Positions 48,890 through 60,048 of a DNA stretch of 64,000 bases are shown piece by piece (positions within the stretch are counted from its first letter, which is position 1; every line of letters starts with the position of its first letter). A program made the translations under genes and the position numbers. The notes below the pieces were generated by a model. It was not told where the DNA came from, searched no databases, and worked only from the letters and a program-made list of their open reading frames with translations. The DNA is from Eudromia elegans (Eukaryota > Chordata > Aves > Tinamiformes > Tinamidae): assembly GCA_003342815.1 (NCBI GenBank), contig PTEX01000011.1:4050928-4114927 (forward strand), written 5' to 3'.

Positions 48890-49965
48890 GAGCCTTTCCC
48901 TCGTGTCAGCGGTCCGGGTGAGGCCAATGGTGGCCGTGCCGTGCCTCGAGCCCCGCACCGCGGCCCTCCTCGGGGCGCACTACGCAGAGCGCCCTGGGCC
49001 AGGCACGCGGCTCCTCCGCTCGTGCGGGACCGCTGCACGCGGCTCCTCCTGCCCGCACGCGAGCCGGGCGCGGAGCGAGCGCCGAGGGCAGCCCTCGCCC
49101 GCACACCCTTTCCCAAGCGCGGGGCACCCCTCACGCAACACTGATGTGCCGCGACGCATGCACACGCCTCCATGGGCCGCGACGCGTGTGCGCGCCCCTC
49201 CACGGGCTACAGTGCGTGCAGACACGCCTCCACACACTGCAGCACATATGTGTGCGCCTCTCAACAGGCCACGATGCACATGCGCGCACCTCCACACACT
49301 GCAGCACGTATGTGCGTGCCTCTCGACAGGCCGCGACACGTGTGCGCGCGCCTCCACACGCATGGAGCCTCGGCACGGCACCTCTCGGCTGCGCGAGTCG
49401 AGCAGCGGCTCCTGCGCCTGGGCACGCAGCTGTTGCCAAGACAACCGCGGCGCGGGCACTCAGGGTGTCGGTGATGCCGCCCGCTGCCACCTGCCCGCGG
49501 GTGCCTCGCTCCTGAGGGCAGGGCAGCAGCGGGACAGTCGCTGCACCGTGAGCGCCCCACGGGCACGGGACGAGGGGCTGTCGTGGCCTGCTCGGGTGCT
49601 CAGGGTCTCTGCACCCCAAAGACACCCAAGCACCGCAGCAAATGCAGCCTGCTCCGCGGCGGGGGGCACAAGGGCTTCCCAGCAAGCGGCTGCAGGCCAT
49701 GCGACCCTCCGTGCCCGCGAGGGGCTCTTAGCACGGCCCTGTCTGCCATGCGGGTTCAGCGGGGCGCTCGGCACCGCCGAGAGGAGGGGAACTCCACCGG
49801 GTGCCGCGTCGCCTCCGCACCAACGGCCGCGGGCAGCGCTGCTGCCCGGCCTCCCTTGCGTTCCCAGTGTCGAGAGACCCGCGCCGCGTGCTTAGGAGCG
49901 TGTCGGTGCCGCGCAGCCCTGTCTGCACTGCTGCTGGTGACGGGCACCAGGGAGGAACGGGGCGG
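48890..49965. other. Orphan CpG island, about 1.05 kb, the largest in the window
   Basis: CpG stays dense throughout, for example about a dozen in 49021-49080, in sharp contrast to AT-rich flanks. It contains the 30-bp minisatellite. The 330-codon plus frame and several 100-190-codon minus frames spanning it are repeat- and composition-driven. It lies 35.6 kb inside the CHST8 intron. A promoter for an intronic or antisense transcript is possible; no TATA box or splice donor was identified. Confidence 0.65.
49136..49365 (+). repeat. About 30-bp minisatellite with 62-bp higher-order unit, about seven copies
   Basis: CCTC landmarks occur at 49167, 49197, 49227, 49257, 49289, 49319 and 49351, spaced 30-32 bp. 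From 49227 on, alternate units are more alike (CCTCCACACACTGCAGCAC versus CCTCTC(A/G)ACAGGCC), giving a 62-bp dimer at 49227, 49289 and 49351. Many differences are CpG/TpG/CpA exchanges. Confidence 0.9.
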
Positions 49966-52900
49966 AAGGACAGCCACCGAGGACGACTGTGAAAGGCAGG
50001 TCAAACGTTTACACCATCCAGTACTTCTTTACGCTTTCCTATAGTCCCACACACAGCCAAGATATTTGTAGGAAAAGCTCTTACCCGGATTTTCACGTGG
50101 AAAACAACTAGACAGCCATGCGTTTTAGGGAACATTCGCGCGCTCCGGTCGGCTGTAGGATTCCTCTTCCGTTTCCGTGTTCCGTCGTGACTCCGTCCTG
50201 TCCGTGGCTATCGCAGTCCGCTGCAGTAAACCCCATTCTCCTCCTCTCCTTCACATCCTCGAATGAACAAATTACAAAAGGTTCTGAGTGCATATGAATA
50301 CTATGGTACGAGTCCTGAAGAAGTGCAGCTAGCCTCATAATGCCGTCTCGGTTCAGTTATTTCTATTAGCAACTAAACTGAAAAATACATTAACATCGCT
50401 CTTTCTAAAGCTTTTTGAGAGGTTTTTGGCAATGTTCGGATATGCCATCAGTGTAACATTTGAAGAAACACACCTAAAAGGAGATTTATGTTTCTAGAGA
50501 TCATACAGAAAACATGCCATTAGGGAAATATGCTTATCATGGAGGTGAATTCCTATAGAAGAATGGGAACAATGCTTAGCTTCACAAAGTCCTTTGAGAA
50601 ACTCAGTCCTCAAGGCTGGAAAGTTTTGTACCTTGGTCTTTACTTAGGTTGTTTAAAAACTGATTTCCAAACGGCTGCATCCAAACTTGAGCAGTTGAAG
50701 ATATGTTTTTTTCTAAAAGTTCAGCACTTTCAAAAAATCCCCTTGTCGAAGGCCCAGACTTCAGCTTTTTCCTTCAAGTACTAGTTCCCATATTTGGAGT
50801 CACAGCACAGTCCAGTATATTTGACCTCAAGTAAGTGGCCCAAGTTTTCCTGCAGGGATTCACATCTCCTGGGCTGCAACATACACTTTGATCAACCTTT
50901 TCACTGCCTGATTTTGGCTTCATAATTGAGTTCCCAAACTCCACTGAACTCTGTGGGACTGCTGAGCATGAAAGGAAGTAAGAGCAGCAGGCGAGGTAGA
51001 TGCCTCCGTCCCTCCAAAATTCATCCTCCTGCAAGTTCCTGCATTACTTGCTTTTTTTCCCAAGAAGCATGAAAGCTTAAACAGATATGGAGCAATGCAT
51101 TAATTAGGACTGAATTGATGCTGATTTGACTCCATTTGTCTCAAATGTCCTTCAGTTGCAATCTGCTCTTAGAATAGAATGAATATGCAAATACAGAGTA
51201 TTTGCTACTGCCCCCTGTTTCCTCCTGAAGCAATTCTACTATACAGTCATCTATTCAGCCACCCTTAGATTTCCTCTTGGTAACTGAGCATCTTCTACAG
51301 AAACAGACATCAGCAAAACCTCTACCGGGCTCCACGGATTATCTGCTCTTATTTTTCACAGGATGGCAGAACCTAGTTTGAGGGGGAGGAAAACTTTGTT
51401 TTGAAGCAGAGGAGAGTAGGTGTTTGACACTGTTCAAACTGTTCTGGTTTATCCAACTGGAAATATCTATTTTTGCAATGCCTGTAACTGAAGACCTGCA
51501 TATAGTCCTACAACGTCTGTCCCTTACATTCCCCAGATGTGTTTCAAGATGATGCCTGGGTGTACCAAACATTTTCCAGAAAACCTCCAACGTGGCCTTT
51601 ACGACAGAATTTATAACTGCTCAAGACCGTGGTCGAGCTCACCTTGAAACACAACGGCACACTGTAGACTATACCAAGCTCAGGTCGTAGGTCCTCGTTT
51701 TCCTCCTAACAGCACCTATAAATAAGTGACAAAGTGAGCTCGAGGTCTGTCATGATTTCAAATAAAGGAATAGTCCGTAATCAGCACAAAGGGAACAGCA
51801 GACGTCTTCTGTGTCCCCTCCCCGCAGGAGCTATTCTCAGAAAGAATGACTGCTGCTTGTTCTTCTGCCCGGCTGGACAGCTGATGGTGATGGATTTTGT
51901 CATCAACAGTATTAATGAGAGTCTATTTTGGTAAAAAGACAGAAGCTGAGTCCTGTCTGCACTCTCTTCTGAGACTTCAGTATAGATTGCTGTCTTTTTC
52001 CTGAATGAAGAGGAAATAATGCCCATAAAATCCTTTAGATCTGTGTCTTTGACTTCTCTATACTTTATTCTTTTTATTTGTTTTTTTTTATCCTTGTTAC
52101 ATTTTAAGCACAGTATGCCATTTATATTTATCAGCAACTTACCTTCTCTTTTAAAATATTATATTTAAAACCTGTCTGAGAGCAGGATAAGTAATTCAGT
52201 TTGACAGAACATGATGCATTAAGATATTCCTTTCAATCCTTACAAGCACCTTGTCTGTTAGTAGAAAAAGTAATGGAGCATCACGCTTTTGCATCTGGGC
52301 TTCCTACCTTTCTCTGCTCACTCAGAAAGGAGCACATTAACTCCAATTCAGAAAAGCAAGGTCCACTAATTGTATTGAATTTATTATTTTAATTGATGGA
52401 TCCTTTGGCTTTAAAGCAGTTTAAAGAGCAGGTGTCCCTGACTTTGTTTCAGGAATCGTGTCATTATTGTTCTTCAGAAAGACAACTCCCTGTCAGTTTT
52501 ATACATATGAAAGGAGTCATGAAAATTCATATCCACTTGGACCCCTGGAGGGTGATATTTCTCTCTCTTGGGTCACCTGCGAGAGTACTCTGCACAAAAG
52601 GAAGGTATTGTTATAAACAGCAGTAAAGGCTGTACCAAAGTGAATAGAAACTAAAAAAAAAAGATGACGTACAGAAGACTCAGTCCTGAAAAATGCAAGA
52701 TTCATTTTACAGTTAAATAGATGAGAACTGAGTAGGTACAAATCTATGTTTGAAGGGACACATTTGTAAATAATAATATAGAGAGGAAGAAGATGATAAT
52801 GAACAACTTAGGACACCACAGGTAACAGAGACGTAAAGCTCTGGGCTACATTTCTGACTGATGGAAACAGTGCCATTTTTGTTCAGTTTCAAATTTCCAA

Positions 52901-54890
52901 AGGCAAGTGAATTAACAATTTCTTAACATAATCAGGGGCACTTAGACATAAAATTGTTCCACTGTCTTTTGAATATCCCAACTTTGTATCCTAAAGCTGT
53001 TATGGTAAATTCATGACTCGTGGCATTTACAAAACGGGCAACACTTTCCTCCACTGGTAACACTGCAGCACCTTCGTGCAAAAAGGGAAGCAAAAATGAC
53101 TGACGCGTGTAAATGACTTTGTCATTGCACAGAACTGTGACTGTCACTAACAAGATCCGGCCTGTCCGCACGCTGCCGGGTCTGAGGCGTCTGCATGAGA
53201 ACAGGGACCAGCTACACCACATCCTCGCACACCATGAGAAGGGGCTCTCGTAGTGGATTATTCCACCAACGGAGGCAATATAACCACAACGGCCCAAGTA
53301 AACTTTAAGTAACCTTCTCCAGTGAACTTTTAAAAGGAACTCGCTTCTAAAATGTCTTAATTAAAAAACAAATACAAGCAATTCCTACCGAGCTCCTGTA
53401 CGATACTTTCTGCCTGACCTGCCTTCACTAATGAGGAAATATAACGGAGCTAATTTCTAAGAAAGCTCCTGGTATTTAATATTATTAAATTGGATCGGGT
53501 TTCGAGGCGCTCATAAGCAACTTATTGAAATGGAATTAAATGATCCATGTACTGGATTAGAAGTAGCATAAAAACAGAGAATGGAAGCATACACTAAAAA
53601 TAAAAGGAGGCAGAAATTTTGAATGCAGAATATGTGCCCTGGATTATTCATTTTTTATGAGCAAGTTCTACATGAAAGAATATTGATTCATGTGTAATAA
53701 ATGAAATGGAAACAAAAATAAGAACTGAAGAAATCCATTTCATATGTTTTTAAGAAGTAAATATTCATTAGAGTCTGATGCTTGAGGAACTTATAAGTCA
53801 AAATTTATAACATGAGATTATTTCTTTCATTCCACAAATGACAAAATATTAGTTATTTGTTAAAATGAAAGGCAGCACATTAAATAGTTATCTTTGATTT
53901 AGTGTTTTTATACCTGTCTTTGCTAGTATGGGAACTTGCTAGGACAAAAAAATGAAAGAAGAAAAAATACTTATTGTATGAGATCCAAATGGATGAGATA
54001 TTTTCAGTGTAGACTGAACAGGATTAAGGATTAGAACAGAAAGAATGGTGATTACTTGAGATCCATTTCTGAAATTAAACTGACTTAACTCAGTTTCACT
54101 GAATACACAATATTTTCCCAATGAAAGTTCAACAAAACGCTTTTGCTATTAAAGCTTTATGCAGCTGCATCTGCATTAAAAATCTTTACATATATATCTA
54201 TTATTCTTTCATTAAAATTCTACTTTATTTTGATCTTATATTTTAATAATTTCCATTAAAAATGCATAAGCATTTCTCCAAACCAACAACTGAGGTATTG
54301 ACATGAAGGCACATAAAAATACAATAATAACAAAGTGTTTCAACAAAAACTCCTTGCTGTGTTAAGATATTACCAAAGACTAAGGAGGACGTCGTGGGCA
54401 TCCTACTGCAGCCCTGGAAACAGACAGCGGCACCTTATTTTGCTTCCTTTAGTTTAGGAATTTCCTGGATACTCACAACTACGGTTGTCATTCTTCAACC
54501 CTGTATCTTCACACTGCCCTGTTCCCGTTTGGCACACATCTTGGGGTTCCTTTTTGCAATTGGTTCTGTGCTCTTGAGGGGTAGGTCCTTTCTTCCTCAT
54601 TCTCCTTTCCTCTTCTCTTTCTCCTGTCCCTCTTCCCCATACAAGAATGCATAGTTTAATTCATTTTAAGCAGTGAAAAAAAAACCTCAGCGTAATTTTA
54701 TGAGGTTTTCAGGTATTTGATGGTTTTGTTTTCTTTTGAAGAAGGTCAGGTTTGAGTTTTACCAGCCTTGACAATGTCACTTTGATTTAAGGCCTATAAG
54801 CAAAATGGTTGCTTTAGCACAGAGCACATATGGGCCCTTCCAAACAAAACCTGACACGGTCTGCAAACCCTCTCAGCCCAAAACAGAACA
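49966..54890. other. AT-rich intronic sequence
   Basis: The longest uniformly AT-rich part of the window, especially 53300-54350. A CTCF-like motif lies at 51206-51222. No coding exon, RNA gene or mobile element is recognised. Confidence 0.4.
51206..51222 (-). promoter_or_regulatory. CTCF-like motif
   Basis: TACTGCCCCCTGTTTCC matches the first twelve bases of the reverse-oriented CTCF consensus (TA(G/C)(C/T)GCCCCCTG) but differs in most of the following GTGG part. A single partial match has modest predictive value. Confidence 0.25.
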
Positions 54891-54894
54891 GCCC

Positions 54895-55400
54895 CGGAAC
54901 GGCACCGCTTACGGAACGGGAGCAACGTGGGGCAGCGGGAGCCAGGACACAGGGACACGGTGAGGGGACACGTGCCAACGAGGGGTCTCGAGCACGTCCC
55001 TTTGACACAACTGGGCACCCCTTGCTCCCAGAGCCAAGAACTTAGACACCAAAGCAGAGACCTGGCACACAAACGAGCGGCCAAAACGCAGACTGTGCTC
55101 GTCAACAGAAGGGATTAGCAGAGCCCAGCCAGAGGTTGGCCTTGCAAAGCTCGACGCGATCTTCACGGTCTCACGGGGCACTGGCGGGTGCCCAAGGGCG
55201 CAGGCACCTCTGGCAGGGAGGCACCGTCCCCAAGGCACCTGATGAGCCCCGAAAGGAGGCAGGAGGAGAGCTGGTTAACGGGAAGGCGGGAGGAGAGGCG
55301 CGAGGAGCCCCAGCCCCGGCTGGCGACAGCGCTCCCCAGGGCGCTCCGAGCAGCCGCTCGGCCTGCCACGACCCGGAGCAGCTCCGGAGCGCCGGGAACC
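54895..55400. other. GC-rich, CpG-containing block
   Basis: GC-rich with CpG spread through 54900-55400, less dense than the islands at 19.6 and 48.9 kb. Frames on both strands of 80-150 codons carry no domain. Confidence 0.4.
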
Positions 55401-58399
55401 ACCAACACGGTTCGCTTGGCAGAGGATCCTGGAAGCTACTGAAAGTGCAGGAATTGTTGCTGCTCCGTACACAACATCCTCCTGAACCAGGCACAAGTGT
55501 CAGCATCAATTTTCCTGGAGGCTGCACAGCTGAAAAAAGCCGAGGAACCATGGGGAAAACTCCTGGCCCTTGACCCAAAACAAAAGGCAGATGTGGAACA
55601 AACGAAATTGCATTTTCCATACTCACAATGCCAATTTAATCTAAAGGCACACGGCAGGACTTCAAGGAGGAGTTGGGGGTGGGCAAGGTGCGAAGGACCG
55701 TGGGAACGAGTCTTTTCATGGCACTCCTAAAAAGCTGAGCTCATTTTGACAGCACTCCACTTATTTCCCTTTTTTCCAGCAGTATTTCCAAATTTTCTTG
55801 CTTCTCTCTGCTCACACACAGGCCAAGCATAAGCAGTTTCTGAAAGCTGTTTGGATCTGTACTAGTTACCGTTGCAAATTAGAACTTTAAACCTGCTAAG
55901 ATTTGTAACACCGCAAGATGAGACTCAGGTATTTAAATAATATATACAGTTAGTGACTATATACTCGACACGGAGAAAGTCCACTTTCTCCTCAAAGCAC
56001 AGTGAGGCCATAGGAAAGTGTTCTGAGTGTTCTTCTGAGGGTCCTGATCCCAGCCGTTGCATACCAGCAGCAGTCGATGCCAGGTTATAGGAGTGCTAGG
56101 AATCCTAAACCAGTGTGACCTCACTTTACATTTTGGGGACATTTTGTGTTTTGCTTTGGCATAGTCTCTGGCGGTATATTTCCTGTTTAAAAGCCAGGTA
56201 CTTCCTCCTTCCCACCAGACAACAGCAGTCACCTTTGGGACCCGTCGCACATTGGCACCGACTTCCCCATCCCGCTTTGGGTTTCCAGCGGAACGCAGGC
56301 CTGGCATTCCTGTAGCTGGGCACAGGAGCACAGGGAGAGGGGAAGGAGGAGATGCTGCTCCGTGAGGAGCCGCCAGCACCCCACAGCCAGCGCTGCCCTT
56401 CCGAGGGGCTGGAAGAGAGGGGGAAAAGCAGCAGGGATACCCGACTCACAAATACTAAAGGAATTACAAGTTACCCTTTAGGGCCTGTATAGCTGATCAT
56501 TGATGGTGTGCGGTCTCTTTTTGCTATGGTATTGACCCAAATTACATTGGATGCCTTACCGATTTGATTTGGGGAGCAATTAATTTACAACTCCTAAAGC
56601 AATTTGTCATTCAGCTTTTATCTACCTAAAAACGGCACTCTCGAAACGCAGGGGAGGAACGCAGCCGTCCCTTGGTGAGGGCCCGGCCAAGGGGCGTTCC
56701 AGAGCACGGCAGGGCCTGCAGCAGATGGCAAGCCGTTGACAGCTTTAGATGCTCTAAATTAAATGAATCAAGGTACTACTTGTTCCAAGTGAGTGGGTGG
56801 TTAATTACATTTGCCCTTTGTATTGCTGACAGATAATGTTGATTTTGGTAATAATAAGACCGCGAATTCTGCAGGAAAGAAAAACGTGTTTTAAATTTGG
56901 AACAAAAGGTCGGCTTTGCACCTGTAATCAAGCCATTTTCCTGTCCTAACAACCCACATTTGAAATAGAGAAATGATATTTTACAAGCTAAAAATCTGGA
57001 GGTTCTAGAGTGGAGGTCAGCAAACAAGTTGTTGAAAGGTTGTGTGTAAGTGATTATTTCTGTTACTCAGAATTACAGCAGGGGATAATCATCTCTGACT
57101 GCAAAGCTTAAGGTATGCCAAAACACGTGTCAATTCACTTGAACATGTAACTCTTATTGCACATCCAGTTACCACTGTGCTAATCATTTGTGCACGTCTG
57201 TCTCAGTACCCTCCCGTCACTGACGGGACCTGACCGATAGGCCTCCCTGTTTTAGCTTGTGCTACACACCTTCACTAGCAGGACATGAACCCCAAGTCCA
57301 AGCAGGCAGCTGCAAGGTTTCAGTAATCCAAAATAATCATTAAAAAATTGTCTGCCTAACGCTGCTCAGATGAACACTCAAGTGGCCTCTTGCATGGTCA
57401 GCAGCACTAGCGCTGTCCGAGATCGGTCACTGCTATTCAGACGTCTCCCAGCTCCAGAAACACCGGCTCTGTTCGGTGACACTCGAGCACGACAGCGCCG
57501 TGGGGTGCCCGGCTTCACGGGGACACGTCGCAGGGCTCGGAGAAGCCAAGGGGGCTGCAGCAGGTGCCGAGCAGGCCTGGAATGTTCCTCGCCCTTTATC
57601 AAATACGCGGCTACACAGATTATGAAAATACAGCACATAAGCATCATGAATATCTTACACATGCCGTATGTGTTAATTGACAGGGTACTCTGCCTTTTTA
57701 GATCTCTCATTTGACGAGCCCATGGATTCTTCATAAACATTCTGAATACCCCACATGCAGAGCTCTACAGAGTAAATTACCTTCCCTTTAAGTGTGATAA
57801 TAGGTCCACTGTGGCATCCCAATTAAGAGAGTGCTGGCATACTGATTTCATGCTTTCTAATTAAGACTCATTTCCCGCTGCGGGCGGCGCGGGGAGCGCA
57901 GGACTCTGGGCACAGTGCACTGGACTGGGTGGGTGTTTTAAACAGAAAAAAGTCAGTGCTATAGGAATCTAAGCCTGCAGACACAGTACATCCTCCTCCT
58001 CCACACTGATGCAACGTTAGACAGAGCCCCAGCCACAATGTCACAGTAACCACAGGCCCTGGCACCACGGACTCCAAGGCCGCTTCCTTTCCAACACGCT
58101 CATTGCCCCAGGAAAAACGTCCCTTAGTCCTCACATGAAGCCTCTACTACAGCTTTCGCTGGGCTTTGCTTTCCTGTGAATCCAATGGGAAGTGTTCCAC
58201 TTTCCGAGCCACCCCTCTTTCTTCCTTGAGCACATAGAAAGCCAGTCAAGTCATTTCATTAGGAAATTAGGCTTTCTTATGTTTTGAGTATGACACGACT
58301 GCTTTAGAAGGTATCAGAAATGTAGAAATTAAAAACAAGTATTTATGAAATAAAGAAATAGAATTTATAAATTTCAGTTCAAATCATGAGCCTTATACT

Positions 58400-58433
58400 A
58401 AAAATAAAAAAGAAAAAAAAAGAAAAAAAAAGA
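58400..58433 (+). repeat. A-rich (AAAAAAAAAG)n run
   Basis: A homopolymer run interrupted by single G at roughly ten-base intervals. It looks like a decayed poly(A) or simple repeat; no retroposon body is recognised upstream. Confidence 0.7.
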
Positions 58434-60024
58434 CTAGCGGAAGAAAATCTGTGATGACCCTTTTTTGTTTGCTTGTTTTTCTTTAGAAGACCCTTGCATG
58501 ACAGCAGTGCACGTGCTCCGGGTGCCTTACTCCAAAGGCCGTGTTTGCACATTGCCATGTAGATCTCTAATCGGATGGTTTTATTTTCTCTTACATGCAT
58601 TTTATCTAAAACTTACACAGACATATTTTTCTTAATCTAAACCAAAACAAAATACAATTTTTCTAAATCCAGGTTAGCTCTGGCCTGAGGGTTTAACTTT
58701 TCTAGATGACAGCCCATTCTCCCTCTCTGGAGAAATACCCCGGCGCAATGCTCAGCGTGCCAAGGGAAGCGTGATGCATGGGACCCAGCGCGGGCCGCGC
58801 ACATCTGCTCCAGAGGCCCCGCTCTCCCCAGCCCCTCGAAGCAGCCGCTCGAATCCATCTCCGAGGGCAGAAACCCCCCTGAGCTCCGCCGGAGCGCCGG
58901 CGTCGCTCCCTGCACATTTCCAGCGGAAGATCAGGCATTTTTTTCATGAATTTCAGGGAAGACAAAAGTACAGTGTGAACTCGTTCAGAGCTTTGAGGTT
59001 TTATATTCTCCAAAGTAACAGAAAGGCAGAAAAACGAGTTGCAATTCTTACTATTTTCTGTCAGCCAGAAATACTGGACATAAAATGTAATTGGAAGCAG
59101 CAGAGAATTTCCAGCAGGTTCAGAGTCTGCCAAAAGGCCAACTCCATCAGCGAACACTGCAGCCCTCGCCCTTACCCCGAGGTTTCGGGGCGTTCTTGGG
59201 AACACCGTCCTCCTCACACAGTTCATAAGGAAACACGTCCCGCTCTCCACAAGTATAAGGGTAAACCCGTTAGAGCAACCGAGCCTCAGGCTACCCTTCA
59301 AAAACAGGGGCAATACATTCAAGACCAAAGCTTGGGTCAGAATTCCCCCTGCTCCTATCTAAAAACCTCAGAGAATTACTGGATTACAAATGGAAACTGG
59401 TAACTACAATCACACATGGCAGAAAGCAAGCGTGGAAATGTACAGGTTATTATATTAGGCTTTCTTCGTGCTTCCTCCCCTCCTCTCCCTGTAATGAAGC
59501 AGCTGTTCCTGGCAGACGGAATTAGGCAGGAGCGGCTTTGAAGGCTCTTAGTGTGTCCTTGGCCTAACGCTCAGCGCTGCGGGACGGTCCCTCCGCTCTG
59601 ACAAGGCACAGGGCGCTTCCCGAGAGCCGCTCCCTGCGGAAGGGCCCGAGCGGAGCCCCGCTGCCCTCGGCACAGCGCAGCCGCCGGCACGCGCTCCGTC
59701 GCCGCACGTGAGCTTCACGGAGACGTGAACTCCCATCACCTCCGGGGACGGCACGGGCCTGCGAGCACTGGGAACCATCTGCTCCAAAGCTGGCAGGGCC
59801 CTCCTTGCACCGAGTGCCCTGTGGGCAATCCCGTTAGAGCTAACGGGACTCGTCATCAAGCAGCAGACTGGGCTACGTGAGGGCACCGCATCCTCAGCCT
59901 GTCAAAGCACCCAGGCTAGATCCAGAAGGGAGGGTTTTGGGGCCTCCCCAGATTTAGGGCTTCAGGATTCTATGCTTTTATTTTACTGCAACCTCAGCAA
60001 ACGGTCATTTTCTGTGATGAAAAG

Positions 60025-60048
60025 TTTATACCCAGAACTGGGTATAAA
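60025..60048. repeat. Near-perfect palindrome, 11-bp arms with 2-nt centre
   Basis: TTTATACCCAG at 60025-60035 is the exact reverse complement of CTGGGTATAAA at 60038-60048, separated by AA. Both strands therefore present a TATAAA-like word reading outward. No function is assigned. Confidence 0.9.

Noticed and set aside
48903-49895. 330-codon plus frame, the longest in the window
   Set aside because: It spans a CpG island and its minisatellite, starts at GTG, is rich in Ala/Arg/Pro/Cys, and frames on the other strand are equally open. Composition explains it.
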